From NCBI GenBank assembly GCA_001438145.1, contig LICD01000003.1:1-52847 (forward strand): DNA of 52,847 nt, in the 5' to 3' direction. Position 1 is the stretch's first letter. Every line of letters starts with the position of its first letter. Below are positions 17,619 through 24,958 of the stretch, piece after piece. A program made the position numbers and the translations under genes. Under the pieces are notes generated by a model. It worked only from the letters and a program-made list of their open reading frames with translations. It made no database searches and was not told the origin of the DNA. This DNA comes from OM182 bacterium BACL3 MAG-120619-bin3. GTDB taxonomy: Bacteria; Pseudomonadota; Gammaproteobacteria; Pseudomonadales; Pseudohongiellaceae.

Positions 17619-19580
17619 ATGCCTCTCCTCAGACTCGACAAAGCTTCCCTTAACTTCGGCACCCACGTGCTATTAGATGAGGTTGACTTCGAAATTAAAC
17701 GCGGCGCCCGAATTGGCCTCCTTGGCCGCAACGGGGCCGGCAAGACCACCTTAATGAAAGTTATTGAGGGAATCATGGGTCTCGATGGCGGCGAACGCTG
17801 GCTGCGCCCCGGCGTTAAGGTGGCGTGGCTAGAGCAGAGCCTGCCCGATGCCGACGAGCAGACAGTATACGATCTCGTTGCCGACGGCCTTGCTGAGGTA
17901 GGCGATCTACTGAAACAGTATCACCACCTCACCTCCAATTATGAAGACGCCGACATGGCTCAACTCGAACGCGTCCAGAGCGCTCTCGAAGCAAAGGATG
18001 GCTGGAGCCTGAGCCAAAAGGTCGACACCGTTATCTCGCAGCTCGACCTGCCCGCCGACAAGCTGATGAAAGAGCTTTCGGGCGGCTGGCGTAAACGGGT
18101 TGCGCTCGCCCGCGCCTTGGTGCGCGAGCCGGAGCTCTTGCTATTAGACGAGCCTACCAACCACCTCGATATTCCAGCGATCGAATGGCTCGAGAAGCAG
18201 CTGCAGGATTATCATGGCGCGCTCATGCTTATTACCCACGACCGCAGCTTCTTGCAGAATGTTGCGAACAAGATTGTCGAACTCGACCGCGGCCATCTCT
18301 ATCAGTTCGAAGGCACTTTCGAGCGTTTCCTGCGCTATCGTGCCGAGCAGCTTGCCGCAGAAGAGTCGGCCAACAAACTCTTCGATAAAAAGCTCGCCGA
18401 AGAAGAGGTGTGGATAAGACAGGGTATTAAGGCACGCCGAACTCGTAACGAAGGCCGCGTCCGTGCGCTAGAGGCGATGCGCAAAGAGCGCAGCGATCGC
18501 CGCGTACAGCAGGGCAAGGCGAACTTTCAGGTTAGCAGCGCAGATCGTTCGGGCAAGATCGTCGCCGAGCTTACTGACATTACCCAACGCTTTGGTGACA
18601 AGCTGGTAATCAACAACCTCTCCACCACCGTTATGCGCGGCGACCGCATCGGTCTGGTCGGTGCTAACGGCGCTGGAAAGTCGACGTTGCTTAAAATTTT
18701 GTTAGGCCAGCTCGTGCCAACCGAAGGCAAGGTCAAGTTAGGCACTAAACTCGAGGTTGCTTATTTCGATCAGCTTCGCGAACACTTAGACCTTGAGAAA
18801 AACTTAATCGACAACGTCTGCGGCGGACAGGAATACATAGAGATTGGTGGTAAGCGCAAGCATGCGATCAGCTATCTAAGCGACTTTTTGTTTACACCGG
18901 ACCGCATCCGCACGCCTGCCAAGGCGCTGTCGGGCGGCGAACAGAATCGCGCGATCCTCGCGAAAGTGTTTAGCCGACCCGCGAACATTCTTGTTTTGGA
19001 CGAACCGACTAACGACCTAGACATCGAAACGCTCGAACTGCTCGAAGACCTGCTCTTAGGGTTCGATGGGACTGTGTTGCTCGTGAGCCACGACCGGAAG
19101 TTCATGGACAATGTCGTTACCTCGATTATGGTATTTGAGGAGGACTCAAACGTGCGCGAATACGTTGGCGGCTACAGCGACTGGGTTCGCCACGGTGGCA
19201 ATTTGAGCGACTTCGCTGCGCCGCAGACTGGCTTCTCATCGGGGGCGATCGACAGCTCTGCAGCCGCTGCCGAAGCCACGCCTGCGGTCAGTAAAAAAGA
19301 GTCTGACGCTAATGTCAGCGCTCCTTTGAACGCGCCTTTAACCGCGCCTAAGGCCGCCCCCAAAAAGAAACTAAGCTATAACGAAAAGCGCGCGCTCGAG
19401 GCCGCGCTTAAGCGTATCGATGAGTTCGAAGCGCAGCAGGTCCAGCTCGAAGCGCTTATCTCAGACCCTAAATTCTACGAGGGCGAGTCCGCAAAAGTGA
19501 ACGAGACCCTGAAGGAAGTCGCGGCCGTCGCTGACGCGCTCGCCCAGGCCTATGCCGACTGGGAAGCGTTAGAGGGCTGA
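17619..19580 (+). CDS. uup: ABC-F ATPase Uup
   Basis: 653 residues with two ABC ATPase domains and no membrane segments. Walker A sites are GRNGAGKTT (36-44) and, in the second domain, GANGAGKST. Signatures LSGGW and LSGGEQ and Walker B boxes LLLDEPTNHLD and LVLDEPTNDLD are all intact. The C-terminal 70 residues form the charged coiled coil of Uup (from KKLSYNEKRALE), joined by an Ala/Pro/Lys-rich linker. ABC-F proteins bind the ribosomal E site, and Uup is linked to ribosome rescue/assembly and to precise excision of transposons. The 3' end overlaps the convergent pirin gene by 31 bases. Confidence 0.94.
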   Translation: MPLLRLDKASLNFGTHVLLDEVDFEIKRGARIGLLGRNGAGKTTLMKVIEGIMGLDGGERWLRPGVKVAWLEQSLPDADEQTVYDLVADGLAEVGDLLKQYHHLTSNYEDADMAQLERVQSALEAKDGWSLSQKVDTVISQLDLPADKLMKELSGGWRKRVALARALVREPELLLLDEPTNHLDIPAIEWLEKQLQDYHGALMLITHDRSFLQNVANKIVELDRGHLYQFEGTFERFLRYRAEQLAAEESANKLFDKKLAEEEVWIRQGIKARRTRNEGRVRALEAMRKERSDRRVQQGKANFQVSSADRSGKIVAELTDITQRFGDKLVINNLSTTVMRGDRIGLVGANGAGKSTLLKILLGQLVPTEGKVKLGTKLEVAYFDQLREHLDLEKNLIDNVCGGQEYIEIGGKRKHAISYLSDFLFTPDRIRTPAKALSGGEQNRAILAKVFSRPANILVLDEPTNDLDIETLELLEDLLLGFDGTVLLVSHDRKFMDNVVTSIMVFEEDSNVREYVGGYSDWVRHGGNLSDFAAPQTGFSSGAIDSSAAAAEATPAVSKKESDANVSAPLNAPLTAPKAAPKKKLSYNEKRALEAALKRIDEFEAQQVQLEALISDPKFYEGESAKVNETLKEVAAVADALAQAYADWEALEG

Positions 19581-20452
19581 GCCGCGACCAGTTTTCCGTC
19601 GGTGTAGTCACGAATCGCCTGATGAATCTCATCGGCCGTATTCATAACAAACGGCCCGCGCTGCACGATCGGCTCGCCAATTGGCTTGCCTGAGATAACC
19701 AATAAGCGGGTGTCTGCGTCGGCTTCGATGACCAGCTCACCTGTTAAACTCAGGCGCGCGAGGCTTCCTGCCTTTATCGGGTAGGAATCTGAGCCGATCT
19801 GAAGCGCACCTTCGTAAACATACACTAGCGCCGTATGGCCTTCTGGAACGTCGACTAAAAGCGCCTGAGCCGGCCCGACAGCAATGTCCAAATAGCCCGG
19901 TTCGGTCGCAAGACCCGCAATCGGCCCGCTCACCGAAACGCCATTGAGCGTTAAGCCACCGGCAATCGCTTTCACATGAATCCCGTCGATTTCGTATTGA
20001 GGGATCGATGCGGCAGCAAGCTCGGTATAGCTTGCAGGCGTCATCTTCTCGCTCGCGGGCAAATTCACCCAAAGCTGAAAACCTCGCATCCGTCCCTCGA
20101 CCTGTTTGGGCATTTCGGAATGAATCACCCCCGAACCCGCCTTCATCCATTGCACGTCGCCGGCCATCAGCTGACCCACATTGCCCATGTGATCTCGATG
20201 CTCCATATGCCCCTCGAGCATGTAGGTCACCGTTTCGAATCCACGGTGTGGATGCGATGGAAATCCGCCGATGTAGTCGCCCGGATCGTTAGATCCGAAT
20301 TCGTCGAGCATTAGAAAAGGGTCGAAGCGCGCAAGGTTGCCGCCGCCGAACACCCGCTTGAGTCGCACGCCATCGCCGTCGCTCGCGCTTTGGGCGACCA
20401 GCACCTCTTCGATCTTTCTGCGCTCTGTTTTGCTTATACTTGTATCTGTCAT
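19550..20452 (-). CDS. Pirin family protein (cupin, quercetinase-like)
   Basis: 300 residues from ATG 20452, chosen because GGAGAG lies immediately upstream; the in-frame TTG at 20464 is less likely. The N-terminal cupin has the complete pirin metal site: H67 and H69 in HPHRGFETVTY, H111 and E113 in HSEMP. The C-terminal cupin follows from about 180. Bacterial pirins bind iron, and some (YhhW) oxidise quercetin. In many proteobacteria pirin sits with a LysR regulator and an azoreductase; here the same neighbours are present but broken (see 20494 and 20717). The last 31 bases overlap the end of uup on the other strand. Confidence 0.92.
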   Translation of the reverse strand: MTDTSISKTERRKIEEVLVAQSASDGDGVRLKRVFGGGNLARFDPFLMLDEFGSNDPGDYIGGFPSHPHRGFETVTYMLEGHMEHRDHMGNVGQLMAGDVQWMKAGSGVIHSEMPKQVEGRMRGFQLWVNLPASEKMTPASYTELAAASIPQYEIDGIHVKAIAGGLTLNGVSVSGPIAGLATEPGYLDIAVGPAQALLVDVPEGHTALVYVYEGALQIGSDSYPIKAGSLARLSLTGELVIEADADTRLLVISGKPIGEPIVQRGPFVMNTADEIHQAIRDYTDGKLVAAQPSNASQSA

Positions 20453-20493
20453 TACTCTCTCCAACGCCTACTAACTCTAATCAGCGGGCTTTT

Positions 20494-20592
20494 TCATGTA
20501 TGTGAGCACTTACTAATTTTTAGACTGCGCGTTACGCAGCAATCTGGCTTATCGCCTTTCGCGCTGCTGTTTATCTGTAATACCTTGTTCAT
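20494..20592 (-). pseudogene. Truncated remnant of an FMN-dependent NADH-azoreductase gene (azoR)
   Basis: An ATG at 20592 has a good AGGAG site 6 bases upstream and opens a 32-codon frame starting MNKVLQINSSAKGD. This is very like the FMN-binding N-terminus of AzoR (typically M-x-x-L-x-I-N-S-S-A-R-G). VTRSL then matches the expected S-R-x-L region before the frame ends at 20494. The remaining 170 or so residues of an azoreductase are absent, and pirin starts 41 bases further on. Seen: start, ribosome site and opening motif. Inferred: the rest was deleted. It could instead be a chance small peptide. Confidence 0.6.
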
Positions 20593-20716
20593 TGCTTGCT
20601 CCTGCTGATTAATTATCGAATGCGCTGGGTTGAAAAGATAATAAGTTAAAAAAGCAGGCTTAAAAGCGCAAATTTTATTTGATGTATTGACTCTTCTACT
20701 TTGTCGGAGAAACACG
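20593..20716. promoter_or_regulatory. AT-rich divergent control region between azoR remnant and LysR pseudogene
   Basis: About 124 bases, clearly richer in A and T than the surroundings, between the two divergent broken genes. LysR-type regulators normally bind such regions (T-N11-A boxes) to control the divergent target. No coding potential is visible. I can point to AT-rich runs around 20628-20690 but not to a certain operator. Confidence 0.35.
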
Positions 20717-21288
20717 TTGACCCCTAAAATAACGCTCGAGCAATGGCAGACATTTCGCTGTGTCGTTGATGAAGGCTCGTTTGCTCGCGCCGCTGAGGCG
20801 CTGAACAAAAGCCAATCGAGTATTAGCTAAGCGATTGGTCAGCTCAACGCGCAGCTGCCTCAGCCTGTATTGCGAATCGAAGGCCGCCGCGCGGTGCTAC
20901 GCTAATTCCTGTGGCGGCACCTAATCACACACTTTGCTTCAGCCGCAGTGACGTGTCCGAAACTGAGCTGCGCAGCCACCGCCAACTCGTACTGCGAGAT
21001 TCGGGTTCGCGGCGCAATGTCGACGCCGGCTGGTTACAGGCTGAAAAGCGTTGGACGGTGAGTCATTTCGCGACCAGCATAAAACTCCTCAAAAGTGGGC
21101 TTGCCTTCGCCTTTGTGCCCAAAGAGTGGATAGAGGATGAACTGAAAACCGGGTGTCTGATACCAATTCCGCTGAGCGTATCGATGGATAGACACGTACC
21201 CCTTTACTTACTGCTCGCCGCTACACACGCGGCGGGCCCCGCTACGCTTGGGCTAGCTGACATTATGATCGCCGAGCTCGGCAACTAA
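20717..21288 (+). pseudogene. LysR-type transcriptional regulator, pseudogene
   Basis: From TTG 20717 the frame reads TLEQWQTFRCVVDEGSFARA and AALNKSQSSIS-like helix-turn-helix sequence of the LysR family. An in-frame TAA then stands exactly where SSIS-Tyr is expected (a single base change from TAT/TAC), followed by AIGQLNAQL and RIEGRRAVLR before a second TAA. The C-terminal effector domain resumes in another frame near 20904 (LIPVAAPNHTL, then LVLRDSGSRRN and KRWTVSHFATS) and runs to 21288. About 100 residues between DNA-binding and effector parts are missing. Two stops, a frame change and a deletion make it a clear pseudogene. The GTG-started piece 20911-21288 alone would lack DNA binding. 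Confidence 0.88.
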
Positions 21289-21435
21289 GCTACGCTTGAT
21301 CTACAGCTAATCAGGCCAAAAGTCCGCTGTTTAGCTTGGCGCTTTTCATCGCTGCTCATTCAGTTTAGATTAAGTACAACTAGGTAGACTCAAAGTCGAG
21401 GCAAATCAATGCACTCACCCTAAGGAGTCGTTTCT

Positions 21436-22131
21436 ATGCGTAAATTATCTTTTCGCGCGAAAGCGAGCATCGCCATCCTGATGGCCGTCATGCTGATTGC
21501 AAACGCAAACTTAGCCTTTGCCGACGACAGAGGCGATCGACGCGGCGGCAAATTCGACAAGCCAGGCTTTACCCGACATAGCGATCGAGGCGGCCGCGGC
21601 CACTATAGCAACCGCGCGCAGAGAAACGACGGTCGACGGGACGGCGACAATCGACGTAATAATCGGCGCGACAATCACTTCGACGGCGGCAGTTTCTTCG
21701 GCGGCGTCGTAGTAGGGTCGATATTGAGCGCTAATCAGGCTGGCGTAAACCGGCACTATGCGGGCAACTCTCACAACACGCTTCACTACGGTGGCTACTT
21801 CGATCGCCGCCTCGACGCCAGACGTCGGACAAATTTTCGGCACCCTAGCCACTATTCGTCCTTCGGTTACTCGGTCAGTCCCTTATTGAGCAGTGGCTAT
21901 GGCCGTGTGAGTCCGCGTGTCGGCAGAGTAGTGGCAGGCAGAGCGACAAATACTGTGGTTTATCAAACGGTAATCAACCCTGCGCCACTCATCACAGAGG
22001 CACCAATTCGTCTGACCGAGCCCACGCGCCGACTATTGATAGATCTTGAAGGAAATTGCTTCGATGTAAGCCGCGACAGCCTAGGCAATGAGGTTCGCCT
22101 TCAACTCGAACCTGCGCAGTGCGGCCTGTAA
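21436..22131 (+). CDS. Secreted Arg/Asn/Gly-rich basic protein, unknown
   Basis: 231 residues with a clear signal peptide (1-29, cut after AFA) and a strong AGGAG site before the ATG. Residues 30-85 are a low-complexity basic stretch of Asp-Arg, Gly-Arg and Asn-Arg pairs. A short glycine-zipper-like hydrophobic patch follows, GGSFFGGVVVGSILSA (85-100), then a His/Tyr/Arg-rich middle. The C-terminal 40 residues form a small folded-looking unit (RRLLIDLEGNCFDVSRD) with two cysteines, C211 and C229, that could pair. The mix resembles periplasmic stress or envelope proteins of the RcnB/glycine-zipper type, but I do not recognise a named family. Confidence 0.7.
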   Translation: MRKLSFRAKASIAILMAVMLIANANLAFADDRGDRRGGKFDKPGFTRHSDRGGRGHYSNRAQRNDGRRDGDNRRNNRRDNHFDGGSFFGGVVVGSILSANQAGVNRHYAGNSHNTLHYGGYFDRRLDARRRTNFRHPSHYSSFGYSVSPLLSSGYGRVSPRVGRVVAGRATNTVVYQTVINPAPLITEAPIRLTEPTRRLLIDLEGNCFDVSRDSLGNEVRLQLEPAQCGL

Positions 22132-22235
22132 AACACTGCTGATTTGGCGCCTTTGCTCGCGCTATACTCCGATCGAAACGATGCTCGTATCCGGAGTCGT
22201 GAACCAATCGCCAGAGTGTGTCAGAGAGAATTGAG

Positions 22236-23039
22236 ATGACGATACGTTCAAACCACCGCGCGGCGACTTCGATCCTCGTCGCCTCGCTTACTCTGCTAAC
22301 TGCCTGCGCGAGTTCGCCCCTAGAGCGTCGTCAGGTCGTGCTTTACTCCGAAGCAGAGATGGCAGCCCGCGGGGCAGCCGCCTATTCGCAGATGCGCGAG
22401 GAGACGTCGGCGAGCGAGGATGCCCGCGCGACACGCTATGTGCAATGCGTCGCCGACCACGTCGTCGAGGCGCTGCCCGAGGCGCAGCGCAACATCTACC
22501 TCTGGGAAGTCACGCTCTTCGCGAGCGAGCAGGTGAACGCCTTCGCGCTGCCCGGCGGCAAGATCGGCGTTTATGAAGGATTGCTCGATGTTGCGATAAA
22601 TCAGCATCAGCTCGCCGCAGTGATGGCGCATGAGGTTGGCCACGTGCTCGCTAACCACAGCAACGAGCGAGCGAGTCAATCGGCGCTGCGAAATGTGGGG
22701 TTCGGTGTCGCACAAATTCTCGGCGCCTCGGATACCACGCTACGCGCACTCGATGTCGGCACCCAGCTCGGTGTGTTTCTACCTTTTAACAGGACGCAGG
22801 AGAGTGAGGCCGACCTAATTGGGCTAACGCTAATGGCGCGCGCCGGCTTCGAACCAGACGAAAGCATCAGTCTGTGGGAGAATATGGCGGCTAACTCAGG
22901 CGAACGTACGCCCGCCCTTTTATCTACTCACCCGTCCCCTAGTGCTCGCATGGATGAGCTTCGAGCGCGTATGCCTGCCGCCGAGCTTGAGCTCGATGCA
23001 GCACAGGCTCGCGGCGCGCACCCCGACTGCATCCGCTAA
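22236..23039 (+). CDS. M48 family zinc metalloprotease, lipoprotein
   Basis: 267 residues from ATG 22236, with GAGAGA just upstream; an in-frame GTG at 22218 is less likely. The lipobox LTAC puts the lipid-bearing Cys at 24. The zinc site is HEVGH (132-136), with the third ligand E191 in ESEADLIG, and a conserved N-A-F-x-L-P-G-G (101-108) precedes it. This matches the Oma1/LoiP/YcaL group of periplasmic M48 proteases that degrade misassembled outer-membrane proteins. There is no TPR extension of the BepA kind. It stands alone on its strand, convergent with a second mscS gene. Confidence 0.92.
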   Translation: MTIRSNHRAATSILVASLTLLTACASSPLERRQVVLYSEAEMAARGAAAYSQMREETSASEDARATRYVQCVADHVVEALPEAQRNIYLWEVTLFASEQVNAFALPGGKIGVYEGLLDVAINQHQLAAVMAHEVGHVLANHSNERASQSALRNVGFGVAQILGASDTTLRALDVGTQLGVFLPFNRTQESEADLIGLTLMARAGFEPDESISLWENMAANSGERTPALLSTHPSPSARMDELRARMPAAELELDAAQARGAHPDCIR

Positions 23040-23099
23040 AACTGCCCGTCTGGGGGTTACACAGTCTAGCTTGATGTCCACAGGGCAAATGCTTAAGCC

Positions 23100-23906
23100 T
23101 TATGCGCCGTGAACGTGTACGTCCATCTGAGGAAAGGGAATGTTCAGACCATTCTCGCCAAACTGACGGTAAACATTTTCATTCATACGGAAATGCACCT
23201 CCCAGTAGTCTGGTGCCTTAACCCACGCACGGACCACGATATTTACCGAACTGTCGCCAAGGCTCGCGAGTGCGACGAAGGGTGCTGGTTCCTGCAGTAT
23301 TTTCTCATCCGCGGCGATCATTCCGTGCAGAACCTCATAAGCCCGATCAATGTCATCGCCGTAGGCGATACCGAATGTCCAGTCGACCCGACGCAGCGGC
23401 TGCGTCGAGTAATTGATCAGCGAGCCATTCGCCAGGCCTCCGTTAGGAATCAGCACCGTCTTATTGTCCCCTGTTGTCATGACAGTGATAAATATCTGAA
23501 TCTCTTTTACGACACCCGCATAGCCCTGCGCCTCAATAAAATCACCGACCTTAAAAGGCTTAAAAAGCAGAATCATCACGCCACCGGCAAAATTTTGCAG
23601 CGTGCCCGAAAGCGCCATACCAACAGCAAGGCCCGCGGCGGCGAGAATGGCCACAAACGAAGTCATCTCGATGCCAAGTACGCCAAGCGCGGTGATATAC
23701 ACCATGACCTTAAGCAAAATAGACGTAAGGCTTGTGAGGAAACTACGAAGAGAGGGGTCTACCTGTGCGCGATCTAAGACCTTGCCGAGCAGACGCCCTA
23801 TAACGCCGGCGACAAAGAGTCCGGCAATGAGCGTAGCTAAGGCGAGTACTAGCGAGGTTCCCCAGTGCACGAAGAGAGTCGTCACCGCTTCTTGTGAAAA
23901 TTCCAT
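23100..23906 (-). CDS. mscS: Small-conductance mechanosensitive channel, MscS family
   Basis: 268 residues, close to E. coli MscS in size and layout. There are three membrane helices, with the pore helix running LAAAGLAVGMALSGTLQNFAG, then the beta domain starting KVGDFIEAQGYAGVV, with LIPNGGLANGSLINYS before the cage domain, which ends NIPFPQMDVHVH. The glycine/alanine pattern of the pore helix is that of a true MscS. AGGAA lies 7 bases before the ATG. This is the second MscS-family gene in the window. The longer paralogue at 16496 has extra N-terminal sequence. Confidence 0.94.
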   Translation of the reverse strand: MEFSQEAVTTLFVHWGTSLVLALATLIAGLFVAGVIGRLLGKVLDRAQVDPSLRSFLTSLTSILLKVMVYITALGVLGIEMTSFVAILAAAGLAVGMALSGTLQNFAGGVMILLFKPFKVGDFIEAQGYAGVVKEIQIFITVMTTGDNKTVLIPNGGLANGSLINYSTQPLRRVDWTFGIAYGDDIDRAYEVLHGMIAADEKILQEPAPFVALASLGDSSVNIVVRAWVKAPDYWEVHFRMNENVYRQFGENGLNIPFPQMDVHVHGA

Positions 23907-24021
23907 GTTGAGATTCCTGAATTCATCCGTTTAATCGCGGTGAATTTTAGCGCGATCAGTCTAAAAAGATAGACCGGCGAGCAACAGGTTTTATCTCAGT
24001 CGGAAAGAATATAAAAAATGA

Positions 24022-24040
24022 GGGAGGGAGGGGGGAAAGG
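24022..24040 (+). other. G-run tract (possible G-quadruplex) upstream of mscS
   Basis: GGG-A-GGG-A-GGGGGG-AAA-GG lies in the 180-base gap between mscS and the diheme cytochrome gene, about 115-135 bases upstream of the mscS start on the opposite strand. The runs could fold as a G-quadruplex in single-stranded DNA. Confidence 0.3.
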
Positions 24041-24048
24041 AGCACATC

Positions 24049-24074
24049 GCGGGCTCGCCTTAGGGCTCGCCCGC
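24049..24074. terminator. Possible terminator hairpin after the diheme cytochrome gene
   Basis: GCGGGC at 24049-24054 pairs with GCCCGC at 24069-24074, with an inner GCC/GGC pairing in the loop. It lies just past the stop codon of the leftward cytochrome gene. There is no T-run on either side, so it may not act as a classical intrinsic terminator. Confidence 0.35.
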
Positions 24075-24087
24075 AATGCTAAACAGC

Positions 24088-24870
24088 CTATAGCGAGTTT
24101 AGAAAAGCCACTATCTGCTGCTGCTGCGCCGAGCTCAAGCCCGCGTAAATATTTGGCATAAGAGACGTGTCTCTGTCGCTAACCGATTTAACGCGGTCTT
24201 TGAAATACGTGCGCCAGCGCTTACCATCGGCACTCTGAATCTGCACAGTGTTTGCAGTCTCGTTACGCGCGCGACCGCTCACAATGGTACCGTCAGTTAA
24301 CTCGATCACTTTCACGCCGAAGCCTTCGATGATTGATGCCGACGGTGAGGAGACCGCTTGCAGAATACCCTGCGCATCAAGTCGATCTGATAAACCGTCG
24401 AGTACAGGACCGACCTGCCCGCCTTTGTCACCGACCGTGTGGCAAGAAATACAATTGGCTGAGCCGTTAAAAAGATCGCGACCGGCTAGTGCAATGGGGT
24501 CATCGGCTATGGGGTCATCAGGCTCAATGATAATGCCGAGCTTGCCCTGCATTGCCCGAATATAGTTCGCCGTGTCTAGAATTTCATCTGCACTGAATGA
24601 ATCGCCCCAGGCAGCCATGCCTGTCCCTGCACGACCCTCTCTAATGACCGCGAGCAAATCCATAGGCTCGAGCGACTTCGCGCCATCGTCGACAAGCGAT
24701 TTACCCATCGCCTGACCCTCGCCCTCTGCGCCATGACACACAGCGCAAAAAGATTGATACAGAACCAATCCCTCGCTGAGGCCTGCCTGAACCGTTGTCG
24801 ACGCCATGCTTATCAATGCGGCAACGCCAAAACCTGCCACCTTATTTACCGAATTTTTCAAATTGATCAT
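24088..24870 (-). CDS. Periplasmic diheme cytochrome c
   Basis: 260 residues from ATG 24870, which gives a normal signal peptide (1-29, VQAG); the frame is open back to 24921. Heme sites are CAVCH (42-46) and CISCH (140-144), with candidate axial Met in GTGMAAWGD (83-90) and SLMP (236-239). The C-terminal half, from SPSASIIEGFG through DGTIVSG to SLMPNIYAGLS, follows the putative heme-binding module found in large planctomycete cytochromes. It lies just downstream of the PQQ alcohol dehydrogenase, about 90 bases apart on the same strand. It is the natural electron acceptor for that enzyme, passing electrons to the respiratory chain. Confidence 0.88.
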   Translation of the reverse strand: MINLKNSVNKVAGFGVAALISMASTTVQAGLSEGLVLYQSFCAVCHGAEGEGQAMGKSLVDDGAKSLEPMDLLAVIREGRAGTGMAAWGDSFSADEILDTANYIRAMQGKLGIIIEPDDPIADDPIALAGRDLFNGSANCISCHTVGDKGGQVGPVLDGLSDRLDAQGILQAVSSPSASIIEGFGVKVIELTDGTIVSGRARNETANTVQIQSADGKRWRTYFKDRVKSVSDRDTSLMPNIYAGLSSAQQQQIVAFLNSL

Positions 24871-24958
24871 TTCTATTCTTGCTCCCAACGTTTTGCTAAC
24901 ACCGCCTGAGCGGCGTCTCAATCGGCGCAGCCTCTATGCAAGACTGCGCGTCTCTTTT

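Noticed and set aside
20911-21288. Separate small gene for a LysR effector-domain protein
   Set aside because: It lacks a ribosome site and DNA-binding part, and lines up as the tail of the broken LysR gene upstream.
23109-23777. Open frame of 222 codons on the plus strand
   Set aside because: Antisense to the second MscS gene; translation looks random with many isolated Cys and His.
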